Part shown: positions 11,560 to 20,643 of the stretch, one piece after another
Numbering within the stretch: the first letter of the stretch is position 1
Layout of the letters: each line of letters begins with the position of its first letter
Assembly (NCBI GenBank): GCA_037783545.1
Contig: JBBELK010000052.1
Coordinates: forward strand, 930,001-994,000
Source: Henricia sp. BOLD:AAB3569
Lineage: Eukaryota; Echinodermata; Asteroidea; Spinulosida; Echinasteridae
Direction of reading: 5' to 3'
DNA length: 64,000 nt
Made by a program: the position numbers and the translations under genes
The notes under the pieces: model-generated
What the model was told of the DNA's origin: nothing
The model's input: only the letters and a program-made list of their open reading frames with translations
The model's database searches: none

Positions 11560-13115
11560 TAAGCAGTCATCAAACAGGGATCTGAAACGATACCAAAAGA
11601 CATAAATGTGATATATTACAGTGGAAATTAATTTCCAAACTCGGTCCAAGCTGCTCTCTTGATCACATCACGGTGAAGCTAGATGGGTAGCTACGTGCCA
11701 AGTGAGATCTGCAGGTTCTCCTCTCTTCCTTAATTGTGTCAGTGTCATACACAAGTGGATGCTCTGTGCCTGGGGGGCGAAAAAAACATGAATAATTACA
11801 AAATGTAATGACTTCATCCCATAGCCAGTTTTATATTTCAGTTTGGTTAACATAAGTTTGCAAAAGTTCTTAGAGTTGAAGAGAAGTTAAATAAAAAAAT
11901 AGATAAAAATGCCCTCGTTTAAATACAAATCGTGAACCTTTTATATGGCACACTTCCTTCCAAGAATCCAAAGAGGTGAATGCTACTTTCCCATGAATGC
12001 TACTTTCCCATGTGACACGTCTGTTAATTAGTAAAATATACAACATGTAGGCCTTGCAACTATTTCTACATCAATAGACAGACTATTTAGATGTTGTACA
12101 TATAAGTTTAATTCTTGTTGGGATAGAAAGAACACAAACAAGTTGGCCTTCAACAGTGCAGCCTGCCAGTGGTCAATTGGTCAAGTCCCTATTGGGCAAT
12201 AAAAATTCTTTGCATTGACCAGCTCCAATCCTTGCATGCACTGAAGTATTGGTTAAGGTGACCTTCATTAGGTGGGAGACTACAGGTTTTCCCATGGTAG
12301 AACTGCACAATCTGTAGCAGCATATGCAATGGCGTTTTGAACACTACAGTATACAGTACATGTAAAGCAGATTGGCAAAATGTCCTCAAACCACAGGGGG
12401 GAAGGAGTACGTGTACATGTGTATGCCTAACAGTTAACATATTAGTTACTTGAGCTTCATGAACTTATTTTACACGTACATGGTGTACTGGAGGAATTTG
12501 ATTTTTCTAGATTGTAAATTGTAAATGTAAGCCTAATCATAAAATATCAAAAACTTGAGCCAGAACTACCGGTAGGCCTACATGTAGTCCATATGAAGGT
12601 GTTTTACACCAACTTATGAAATACACTGTATACATATAAGCTACAGTGCTAACTGTCATCTTTTCCTACATATGCACCCCCATGCAAATGTTGTCAAAAT
12701 GCAAGGAGCGTGTAGGAATGTTTTTCCTTCCTGATGATGTCCATACATGTAGGTTCCATACCATATGTGTATGTCTTTTTCATAAATAAAGGAAGTTTTT
12801 CACATTTCTAAATAATTAAAATGAAAATGAACCCATCTTACCTCTGAAAGACATGTAGACAAAAAAACAGTTGGTTAGGTTGTATAACTTGTGGTAGCTG
12901 TCCTGGCTGCTTGTTCACAGGTTGAAGCATGGAGCTATATAGGTCTTCCTACCTCCATGGTTGAAGCATATGGTATGTTTGGAATCAGAATAACTGCTGA
13001 CAAAGGGCTACTGGAGTTTCAAAATTCCCTGGTCTTGAGGTGTACTGCTGTTTCCTGCTACTTTGAAGTAATGCATGAAACAGTTACGTGGTACTACACC
13101 AAAGGAGGTTGGCGA

Positions 13116-13480
13116 TGCCTTTGATGACTGTTTGATGCCTGAAACTTAGTTTTTTTGAGGAATTGATGCCTGTTACTTAGAAAATTTGGAAACAGTCATC
13201 AAGTGATGACTGTGATGCCAGTTTTGGATGGCCTTTGATGACCAAATGATGACTTTGGATGACACTTTGATGCCTTTGGATGACACTTTGATGCCTTTGG
13301 ATGACACTTTGATGCCTTTTGATGACAAAACAATGTTTTCTGATGCCTTTTGATGACTCTTTGATACCTGTGATGACTAAATGATGCCCAAATCCCTCCA
13401 TGATGACCAAATGATGCCTTATGATGACCAAATGATGCCCAAGTCACCTAATGATGACCAAATGATGACTGATTTTTCTG
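13116..13480. repeat. Right subterminal array (TGATGACC family)
   Basis: A 22-23 bp unit, TTTGGATGACACTTTGATGCC, is repeated three times around 13252-13318. TGATGACCAAATGATGCC variants flank it out to the terminal repeat. The orientation is opposite to the left array of the same 3.8 kb element. Confidence 0.85.
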
Positions 13481-13504
13481 GTAGGGGTTTTTGATGATCA
13501 GCGA

Positions 13505-13881
13505 GTTTACACTTGATCCCAAGCTCGGGGTCGAACACCCAGCTCCGGATCACAAACTGATTGTAAACGCTCGGAACTAAAATTGGCTCTGAATCAGACC
13601 CTGAGATGTGGCCTCTCGTTGGCGGAGGGTCAAGCCTTGAGCTCGGGATTAGTAGATAAGCAATTAATCCTTACCGCATCCGTTCCACAGCCGTTGCGGG
13701 GGAAAGCACGCAAAATTCAAGCGGCCTTGCGCACCGTACTTACATGCACACATAGAGCATGACCTTTGACTGCAACTTCTGGCGCCGTGCTAAAGATCAA
13801 CTACAGAATGTTTTGCGGTTAATACCGTTGCATTCTTATCAGGGGATCAATCTTGATCCCGAGCTCGGGACCAGTGTAAAC
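13505..13881. mobile_element. GTTTACACT-ended element, copy A
   Basis: GTTTACACTTGATCCCAAGC at 13505 is mirrored by an arm ending AGTGTAAAC at 13881. The arms agree at about 25 of 28 bases, including an AGCTCGGG core. A related shorter copy lies at 15455-15599. No protein is encoded. Confidence 0.75.
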
Positions 13882-14513
13882 ACGGCAGATATAAATTATC
13901 AGTTCACGGTTGTAAAATGTGATATTAACACCTGGACTATTCCATTCCCCAGTCCCCCAAGCCACTGTAATTCCTGTGTATTATTCTTATCAGGTGATCC
14001 ATTAGTCTACATTGACCAAAAGAGAAAATTTAAAGCCTGTTGCCCTTTTGGTTTTCATTTAACCTTCTCAGATCTAACCTACACATATTTGTTCCACAAA
14101 CCACAAGCACCTCTCAACAAGCAAAAGGAAATCAAAAGAGCAAAGAGAGGTCAACCTGTCATTAAACTTCAAACAAACAAGAAAAATTAATTGTTCTTGT
14201 GCACACGTGCAGATAAGATACAGTCCAATAAAGCCCAGTCCTTTTCTTTGTAGTTCTTTGTTTGAAATCTGCTGTTGACTCTATCTGCATTTGTACTATC
14301 TGCTGTACAAATTGCAGTCAATGAACTGGGGTCAGTCATACAGCAGTATCTTTGAACTCTTTAAGATTTGTATTTTATTCAGAAAAAAAGGTGGTGCTAA
14401 ATACTTTGCTTGGTTTTGTGACTTAGGACGACCACATCCGGTCTAAGCCGCCACTGTGCCTCACTTGCATGCACATCACCTGGATTGTTCACTGCATTAT
14501 AACACTAAGCGTA
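13882..14513. other. No confident gene; one exon-like ORF
   Basis: 13994-14190 follows a usable acceptor (TTATTCTTATCAG) and stays open for 65 codons to a TAA, ending in a lysine-rich tail (KRAKRGQPVIKLQ). It would be phase-compatible with the exon at 614-776, but the sequence is unlike any family I know and I do not call it. Confidence 0.3.
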
Positions 14514-14746
14514 CAGTTGTAGTCAGAAGTTTACATACAACTGTGTTAAAACTGGTGTGCTTAAACTTGTGTTGTCACCATTTTTGTAACAGTCTTTACT
14601 AAAGTAGTGATTTTGTGGAATTCCTCACATGCTTGCAGTATTTAAAACATAGCTTGCACACCTTGCCATGGTTCGGGTAGTCCTGTTTACCATTTTGGGG
14701 GATGATGGTAGTGGTGTACATGTATGTAAACTTCTGACTTCAACTG
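14514..14746. mobile_element. Tc1-derived MITE with Sleeping-Beauty-like ends
   Basis: The left end CAGTTGTAGTCAGAAGTTTA at 14514 and the right end TAAACTTCTGACTTCAACTG at 14746 are near-exact inverses, with TA on each side (14512-14513 and 14747-14748). These ends closely resemble the termini of the vertebrate Sleeping Beauty/salmonid Tc1 group. At 233 bp it has no coding capacity. Confidence 0.88.
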
Positions 14747-14748
14747 TA

Positions 14749-15309
14749 TGTGCCATTTTTTATTTACGCGCACAGATCCATAGAATAATGTGACAGCACA
14801 TTTTTTGCAATGCACATAAAAATTCACATTAGCATACAAACTAAAAGCCTGTGTAATTATACAAATGTACTTCCAGAATTGCTGCCTGATTGAGCTCCGA
14901 TGATCATAATTAAAATAGACCATTTTCTAACATGGAATACTATTTTATGGGCACTATTTTAGGGGCACTTTATGTTGCTTGAATTGAATGCTTCTTGAAA
15001 TTGTATCTCCTAGAAATGTCAGGAGTGCTTTGGCTGCAGATATTTGCTTTATACGTCATGTAGCTCTGGTTTGGTAAAAATGTCTTTGATCCAGTAAAAC
15101 ATTTGAGGCACTAGCCCTGTGGTACATGTGTAGTACAGTCTGGGTGATTTTTACCAGGTTGTAATGGCTTGGAGGGTCAATTTGATTTGAGTCTTTAAAT
15201 AGCTTGACTCGATTCGAGTCGGTGTTCATAAATGACTCGGCTTGAGTGTTCATTCAAAAGACAAGACTCAACACAGTTCAAAGGACACGGAAACTAGTCT
15301 TCAATCTGT
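14749..15309. other. No gene seen
   Basis: Noncoding DNA. ACTCGATTCGAGTC-like words occur near 15207-15225 and related GACTTGACTTGACTC runs at 15738-15760. Confidence 0.4.
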
Positions 15310-15652
15310 GCAAAAATCGGACTGCCCAAGCTGCATACTCTACATGGAGTTGTGCCCAATGACCAGGTTAATAATGTCATAAAGCCCCACAACTGTCCTG
15401 CAGGATAGATCTACTGCCCAGGCTGCATACTCCCCAATGACCAGGTTACACCAAGTTTACACTGGTCCTGAACTCTGGATCAAGATTGATCCCCCGATAA
15501 GAATGCGTCACTGTTAACCGCAATGATTCGGAGTGCCGCATGATCCGGAGCTGATCCCAAGCTCAGTGTTCGACCCCGAGCTCAGGTTCAAGTGTAAACA
15601 GGCTGTTATTGTTAATAATGTTATAAATCCCCATGACTGTCCTGCAGGATAG
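15310..15652. repeat. Tandem duplication split by an inserted element
   Basis: The words ACTGCCCA-GCTGCATACTC, CAATGACCAGGTTA, TAATGT-ATAAA-CCCC and GACTGTCCTGCAGGATAGAT occur in this order at 15322-15411 and again from 15412. In the second unit they are separated by the element at 15455-15599 and resume at 15609-15652. The duplication therefore came first and the insertion second. Confidence 0.75.
15455..15599. mobile_element. GTTTACACT-ended element, copy B
   Basis: It begins GTTTACACTGGTCCTGAACT and ends AGTGTAAAC at 15599. It shares AAGATTGATCCCC and GATAAGAATGC words with copy A (13505-13881), in the opposite orientation. It interrupts the second unit of a local tandem duplication. Confidence 0.75.
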
Positions 15653-15976
15653 ATACACATGTATTGTGCACATAAGACTACACCATTGTCGGTGACTCAA
15701 AATGACTATGCTTGGACTCAACTTGACCAAACACATTAACTTGACTTGACTTGACTCAACTCAACCTTTTTGATCAATGACTTGTACCCGAAATTTGAGC
15801 CCTGCTTGCAGGGGTCAAAATTAAAGGCAGTATACATCATTGGTAATCTCGAAAATCAGAAATGTTCACAGATTTACGCCTAACTTACACAATATAAACA
15901 TGATGACCGTACAAAACTTCCCCTGAAATGGTTTTGTCTGAAGTGCTATAGTCTTTGAGAAATGAGTAAAACAATT

Positions 15977-16194
15977 AGTTTTCGTCTCATGAGACGAAAA
16001 CTCAATTCGCCCCAAAACCATTTCGCCCAAGTGCCATTTCGCCCCAAACCACTTCGCCCGAGTGTTATTTCGCCCCAAGTTACTTCGTCCAAACACTACA
16101 TCGCCCAAATGCCACTTCGCTCCAAAACCACTTCGTGCACAGGCCGTGGTTGAGGGCGAAATGGTTCAGGGCGAAGTGGTTTTGGGGCGAAATG
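15977..16194. repeat. TTCGCCC repeat block with palindromic head
   Basis: A perfect 26 bp palindrome (AGTTTTCGTCTCA and its complement, 15977-16002) is followed by four or five copies of CATTTCGCCCCAAAACCACT-like units to 16136. The same unit then appears inverted at 16151-16193 (GGGCGAAATGG, GGGCGAAGTGG). It is probably a foldback element with internal amplification. Confidence 0.7.
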
Positions 16195-16931
16195 ACTGCA
16201 AACCCTTTTTTGACTGTTTTCTCAAAAGTTAGACGAAGTACGGACCTTGTTTTTGCTCAGGTTGGTTTTAATCATGCATATCTTCAATCACACAGGGGAA
16301 TAAAACTATTTGTAACAGTTTACCAATCGTGTATACTATCTTTAAGTCATCTTCTACATGTACATGTACCAACCCGCCCCAACCCATTTAGAGGGTTAAT
16401 AGGCCTTTTCCCCTTAGAACAACCATCCCCAGGTGAACTCAACCCGGGGATGCTCCAGCGCCGCCCCGGGGTGACATGCAATATTTTACGCCCGAGTTCA
16501 ACCCCACATCAATAACTCACACTTGTTCTCAAACTCACCCCGCGGCGAACTAACCTCGGAGATTGGCACCTTGTTCTTCACTTGAACAAGTGAGAACTTA
16601 CCCCTGCCTCAATTCACACTACCCTTCCTGTCCCAGGGAATGTGACTCACTCCGGAGCCAACATTTTAAACCCTTGTCCTGAGCAGAATTGAACTCGCCC
16701 TTGGGAAAGAGCAATCTTGGTGGGTGGCCAGGTGTGTCCTGGGGTGAGAATTCCAAGTGGGAATGGGGGGGTGGTGTGGGTGGGGGGCGGGGGGGGCTTT
16801 TTTTTGCCCAGGCATAAGACCACAGACCTGTCTCCGACCACAGGACCATTGGTAATTGTCTCACCTGTCTCCATGCAAACATTTTGTCAACTAAAATACA
16901 GGTAATTATTATTATTTTTTTTTTCCTTCAG
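16195..16931. other. No gene seen; G-rich patch
   Basis: Words such as AACTCACCCC and CCCCAGGTGAACTC repeat between 16420 and 16740, suggesting a degraded repeat. A G-run near 16765-16797 is followed by T-rich sequence. The last 30 bases form the polypyrimidine tract of the exon proposed at 16932. Confidence 0.4.
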
Positions 16932-16969
16932 CTGAACTGGAAGAGTCTGAAGAAGAGGCTTCAGACTGA
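16932..16969 (+). CDS. Possible terminal exon with acidic tail
   Basis: A long pyrimidine tract and CTTCAG acceptor end at 16931. Joined to the phase-1 donor at 776, the split codon G/CT continues the upstream frame as AELEESEEEASD and stops at TGA 16967-16969. This extends the charged helix of the exon at 614-776 into an acidic tail, a natural protein ending. The implied intron is 16.2 kb and full of mobile elements. In another frame the same exon is open to 17168, so the reading depends on the join. No homology supports it, and a polyadenylation signal is not obvious downstream. Confidence 0.35.
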
Positions 16970-18588
16970 AGAAGTTTTATCTCTGGACAGATGTCTAAAT
17001 ATAGCCAACATTTCAGCGGCACCACCCACTAATTGTCATGGTAACATCGGACCTCTGCCTTCCAAAACACAAGCTTCAAATCCTCCCAGGAGTACAATGA
17101 GAATCGATTCCCTTGCTGAGAGAGGATCTCCCCTTAAAAATATAGGCTACTTTACAGAATACGGATAATTACTTTTTCAATTGAAATGTTTGTCCAAAAA
17201 AAATTAATAACTGTCCCAGAGCAAATGCAATAGGCCTATATCTTTAATGTCTGCATGATGAACAAAAAGGCTATACATGTATTTCCACAACAGCAGCTGT
17301 AGGCAAGGTACGACATGCATATTTCTGGATTGATCTATACCAGTAAGTGGACCATGTGCCAAAAATAGTCTCCGGTTTCTGGTCATCTTTATTTCTAAAT
17401 TCCTCCTTTGTTGCACCAAATGAACAGAAGGAACTGTACAATGAAATGCATCAATGTTGATTGGCGTTTGGCCTTTAAAATCTCGCACCCAGACAGTGTG
17501 TCTTGTGATATTTTCAGTTACCCAAACATAAAGAGCAGCTCTGGGCACTGAGTAGAAGACCGCAGTATTATGAGCGTATTCCTTTTAATGTGTATGCATG
17601 CAGCATAGACTGGGCTCGTTTTTTTTATAACCCTGCAGGGTAAATAGTACATTATCTAGTGAACTCTGCATGGGTGGTACAATACGAACATTAGGAGCTG
17701 TAGTAAACTACTGATTTGATTTGCACAGTATATTATAGCGCCAAAAGGTGTAGGACCCAGACACACTGGGGCAAAGCCCAACTCATGAATGCTGGCTGCC
17801 CTAGATGCACACTGGAGTGGCATGACAAGTGAAGTGGCCAGGGATGTATTTGGGGCAGTTCTGGAGTACATTTGGGTCTTGACTGATTACTGCAGTTTGA
17901 TTTAGAAATGCTTTCGTTTGGGGAAGCTGGGTAAGGGATATCATTGGAAAATGTTTGATTTTGAGGAGTGGGAAAAATTCTGCTCCATGCCTACATGTAT
18001 ATTACCATGTATCTGTTTTGATAGGTGATCAAGTTTTGCATGCACAGTGGCAAATACATGTTGCACATTAACCCAGAGAGATTGAACAAAAATCTGAAAT
18101 GTTGTAACTTATAAAAATGGCTTTGCAAAAAAGCTCTTTGCAACCGTATTGTGACCTTTTCTACAGCGGTAAGGATATTTGTGAGTTTTAATTGTTTTGG
18201 AAGATTTTGTTTTCTTTCTTGGGGGGCGGTGTGTTGATGTTTTTATCAATTAGGTCCTGTGTTTAACTCGGTTAGGTTCAGCTTTTCAGTTTGATGTATT
18301 GAGGGTTTCACAGGTAATTTGACGCGCATTACTGTGGGAAAAAGCGTTGTGGAGGATATTTGAAGTTAAATGACGTACTGAAAATCACAGATTTTGATTC
18401 AGTGGTGTTTAGTACTTCGTTTCACTCCACGCTGCCTTTTCTCAAAGCGACGTCCGTCAAATTTACGTGCAAAAAGGCTCCTGTTATCAAATGTCATGTT
18501 TTACTGCTGTGGTGTTTGTACCAAATCTGAATGAATTCCTGTGCAGAGTTATTCCGTGTATGTATAGTACGAAAATGCATATCTTCGT
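16970..18588. other. No further gene seen
   Basis: It may include the 3' UTR of the gene proposed at 614/16932. Minus-strand ORFs at 17204-17548 and 17656-17871 have no recognisable domain. No repeats with clear boundaries were found. Confidence 0.35.
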
Positions 18589-19061
18589 GTTTACACTCGA
18601 ACAGACAAATGTGGATACAGACCCAGCATTTTTATTGCGACCAAAACTGAACATTTGCCGCGTTTACACTACACCTCGATTGGGCTTCAACTCGCCTTCA
18701 GAAACCGCAAAAGTCACCACTAATTGTAACTGCAGCACATATACATGAGCTGTTAGGTGTTGCGGAACTGGTGCAGATTGGTCAATTAATTAAATCTACC
18801 ACACGGCAGGCACCGCCCCAAGGACACTCAAATTGCTGAATCTGTATTCGGGTAGCGTTTACACTACAAGCGACCTTGACAATTGCAGGGTACGGGATTC
18901 AACCCTACTCCAAAGGTGATTTCACAAAGGCGAATCAGACCCGGGTCTGATCCGGCTTTTCCAATTCACCTTTTCCATTTACAGTTAGCACCTACCCAGC
19001 TTCAACTCGCCTTTTTGGAAATTGAAGAGTTCGATTCGGCATAGGCAAATCGAGTGTAAAC
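18589..19061. mobile_element. Second GTTTACACT-ended foldback family
   Basis: GTTTACACTCGA at 18589-18600 is exactly inverted as TCGAGTGTAAAC at 19050-19061. GTTTACACTAC recurs inside (at about 18661 and 18858), and GCTTCAACTCGCCTT occurs twice (about 18683 and 19000). The ends share GTTTACACT with the 13.5 and 15.5 kb elements, but the interior differs. Confidence 0.6.
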
Positions 19062-19270
19062 TGGCCTTTAAAAACCATTTCTAGCTTTTTTTCTTTTCTG
19101 ATGTTGATTGTGTCTAATTTTATCTTGGAATTTAACATACATTTTCACTACTTACCATCAGAGCACAATAACCAATGCAAACACAGTGAGTACAGGAATG
19201 GCCGGGACTGAAAACAGTTTCAGAAAACCGTTTTACCATTGGGAATTTTAATTGTTGACTCCTATGGTAC

Positions 19271-20029
19271 TGTAACCAGTCGACTAAAACAAGTCTACTG
19301 TTACTATATTCGCACTTTCCATTGACTTGACTCGGGGCGACGTTTCGTGCCTGGTTGCAGTTTTGCCGGTATAAATGTATTTCTATGCATTTTGTGCCGG
19401 GCACGGATCGTGTGACCTGGGCAAGTCGATGTTGTTGTTCGATTCGAGTATTTACATATATGACATTTCTTAAATATTTATATATCGTCGTACTTGTAGT
19501 GTCCAATCTGGTATTCATAGAACCACAATTCTAATGCCAGTTGGTTCTTTTATCTCGCGAATTCTTTGGAAGCTATTGCAGTCTATTTAAGGCCGGGTCT
19601 GGAGGATAAAGTCGTTCACTTTCCTCCAGCGGTCATCGAAGTCGTTCGTCTGAATTTAATACCTGTGATTTCGGCACTTGCTTTGCTTGCCAGCAACAGT
19701 TATGAGGGGTTTGTACGTAGTCGGCCGAGTCCGAGACGGGATGAGGTTGTTAGCGGTGCTGAAGTTATAATGGTATGTTGCATTTATGAAATTGTTATTT
19801 TTTATAGGAAGGATTTGACTTTGATACCTGCACTAACTTTCGGAAGCTTATAAATCAGGTGATACTTGTGGGAAATAATAAATATCTTGGGGGAAAAACC
19901 TAAGGTTTTAGTGTTGAAATTGCAGGTCTTGAACTGAATTCTTTCCAAAATGAATATTATTAAAATAACTAACATATATGCACATGTATTTTATTTCAGT
20001 CGCCAATTCCCATATTCTAAGGAGCCTAC
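19271..20029 (+). repeat. 5' LTR
   Basis: It is identical by eye to the 3' LTR. It contains a TATAAA at 19370-19375 and an AATAAA at 19877-19882, plausible promoter and polyadenylation signals. The 95-codon ORF in the LTR is present in both copies because they are duplicates. It has no recognisable domain. Confidence 0.92.
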
Positions 20030-20068
20030 TTATCTAGTACTTTCTTTAGGGCCTCCATAAGCTTATGA

Positions 20069-20632
20069 GAATATTCTCTTAAACTTTCACCATCCTATTT
20101 GGAGCATGCAAAGAATAGGCTCTTATGTGAACAATTTGCTGAAGGAGTACGGGATCAATCTCTAAGACGACATTTGAAAAAAGAACTAAGAGATTGTGGT
20201 GGTCTTACTTTCTTTCAGTTACGTAAAGAAGCCTTCGATTGGGCGGAGGAGGACGATTCTGGTGAGGCCAAAGAGAAGGCGGCAGTGCATGTTACTCAAG
20301 TGATGCGTCCTACACTGTCCCAGGAGTTGGGAGAGATCAAGCAATTGTTACACAACCAACAACACCAGATTTCGGCACAACAGCGTCAAATCGATCAAGC
20401 CCTCCAATTGGCCACGAGTCGTTCTCCTCCAGCTCCATCCAAGGGTTCAACAATCAAGGCTCAATCGGTGAATGTAAGTCCTAATCCTCAAATTGGTAAA
20501 TTCTGTGATCATTGTAAGAAAAGGGGTCACTTGACAGCTGAATGTTATCACTTACAACTTAAAGAAGCACGCGCCAAGTTGGATGAATACCAGAAGCTTT
20601 TGGACAAAACGGTGAACCCACCGTCAAACTAG
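20069..20632 (+). pseudogene. Gag, N-terminally deleted; zinc knuckle retained
   Basis: The frame is open from just after a TGA at 20066 to the TAG at 20630, giving 188 codons. The first part carries a helical capsid-like C-terminal segment (EYSLKLS..., CEQFAEGVRDQSLRRHLKKE). It is followed by a glutamine-rich stretch (HNQQHQISAQQRQIDQALQL) and one CCHC zinc knuckle (CDHCKKRGHLTAEC, C-X2-C-X4-H-X4-C) that binds RNA during packaging. There is no start codon and no matrix or capsid N-terminus, and the 5' LTR ends only 40 bp upstream. Full gypsy Gag proteins are usually 300-450 residues. The pol frame opens at 20587 and overlaps the end of gag by 46 nt in the -1 frame. Confidence 0.85.
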
Positions 20633-20643
20633 ATCCTCCTACT

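Larger units (their letters stand above)
9674..13486. mobile_element. 3.8 kb DNA element with 35 bp perfect TIRs
   Basis: The first 35 bases, starting CCCTACCAGAAAAATCAG at 9674, recur exactly inverted at 13452-13486. Inside the left end are arrays of GGTCATCAAA-type repeats (to 10376), and inside the right end are arrays of the complementary TGATGACC type (13116-13480). The subterminal arrays therefore face each other. The core 11563-13115 shows no recognisable transposase. A nested element (10578-11559) interrupts it. No target duplication is visible next to CCCTACC. The family is unassigned: it is either a nonautonomous derivative or an element whose enzyme I cannot recognise. Confidence 0.8.

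Noticed and set aside
13994..14190. Exon-like ORF with a lysine-rich C-terminus
   Set aside because: It has an acceptor and compatible phase, but no recognisable domain. The 16932 exon continues the upstream helix more naturally.
19566..19853. 95-codon ORF repeated at 25340-25627
   Set aside because: It is the same LTR sequence in both copies. No domain, so not a separate gene.
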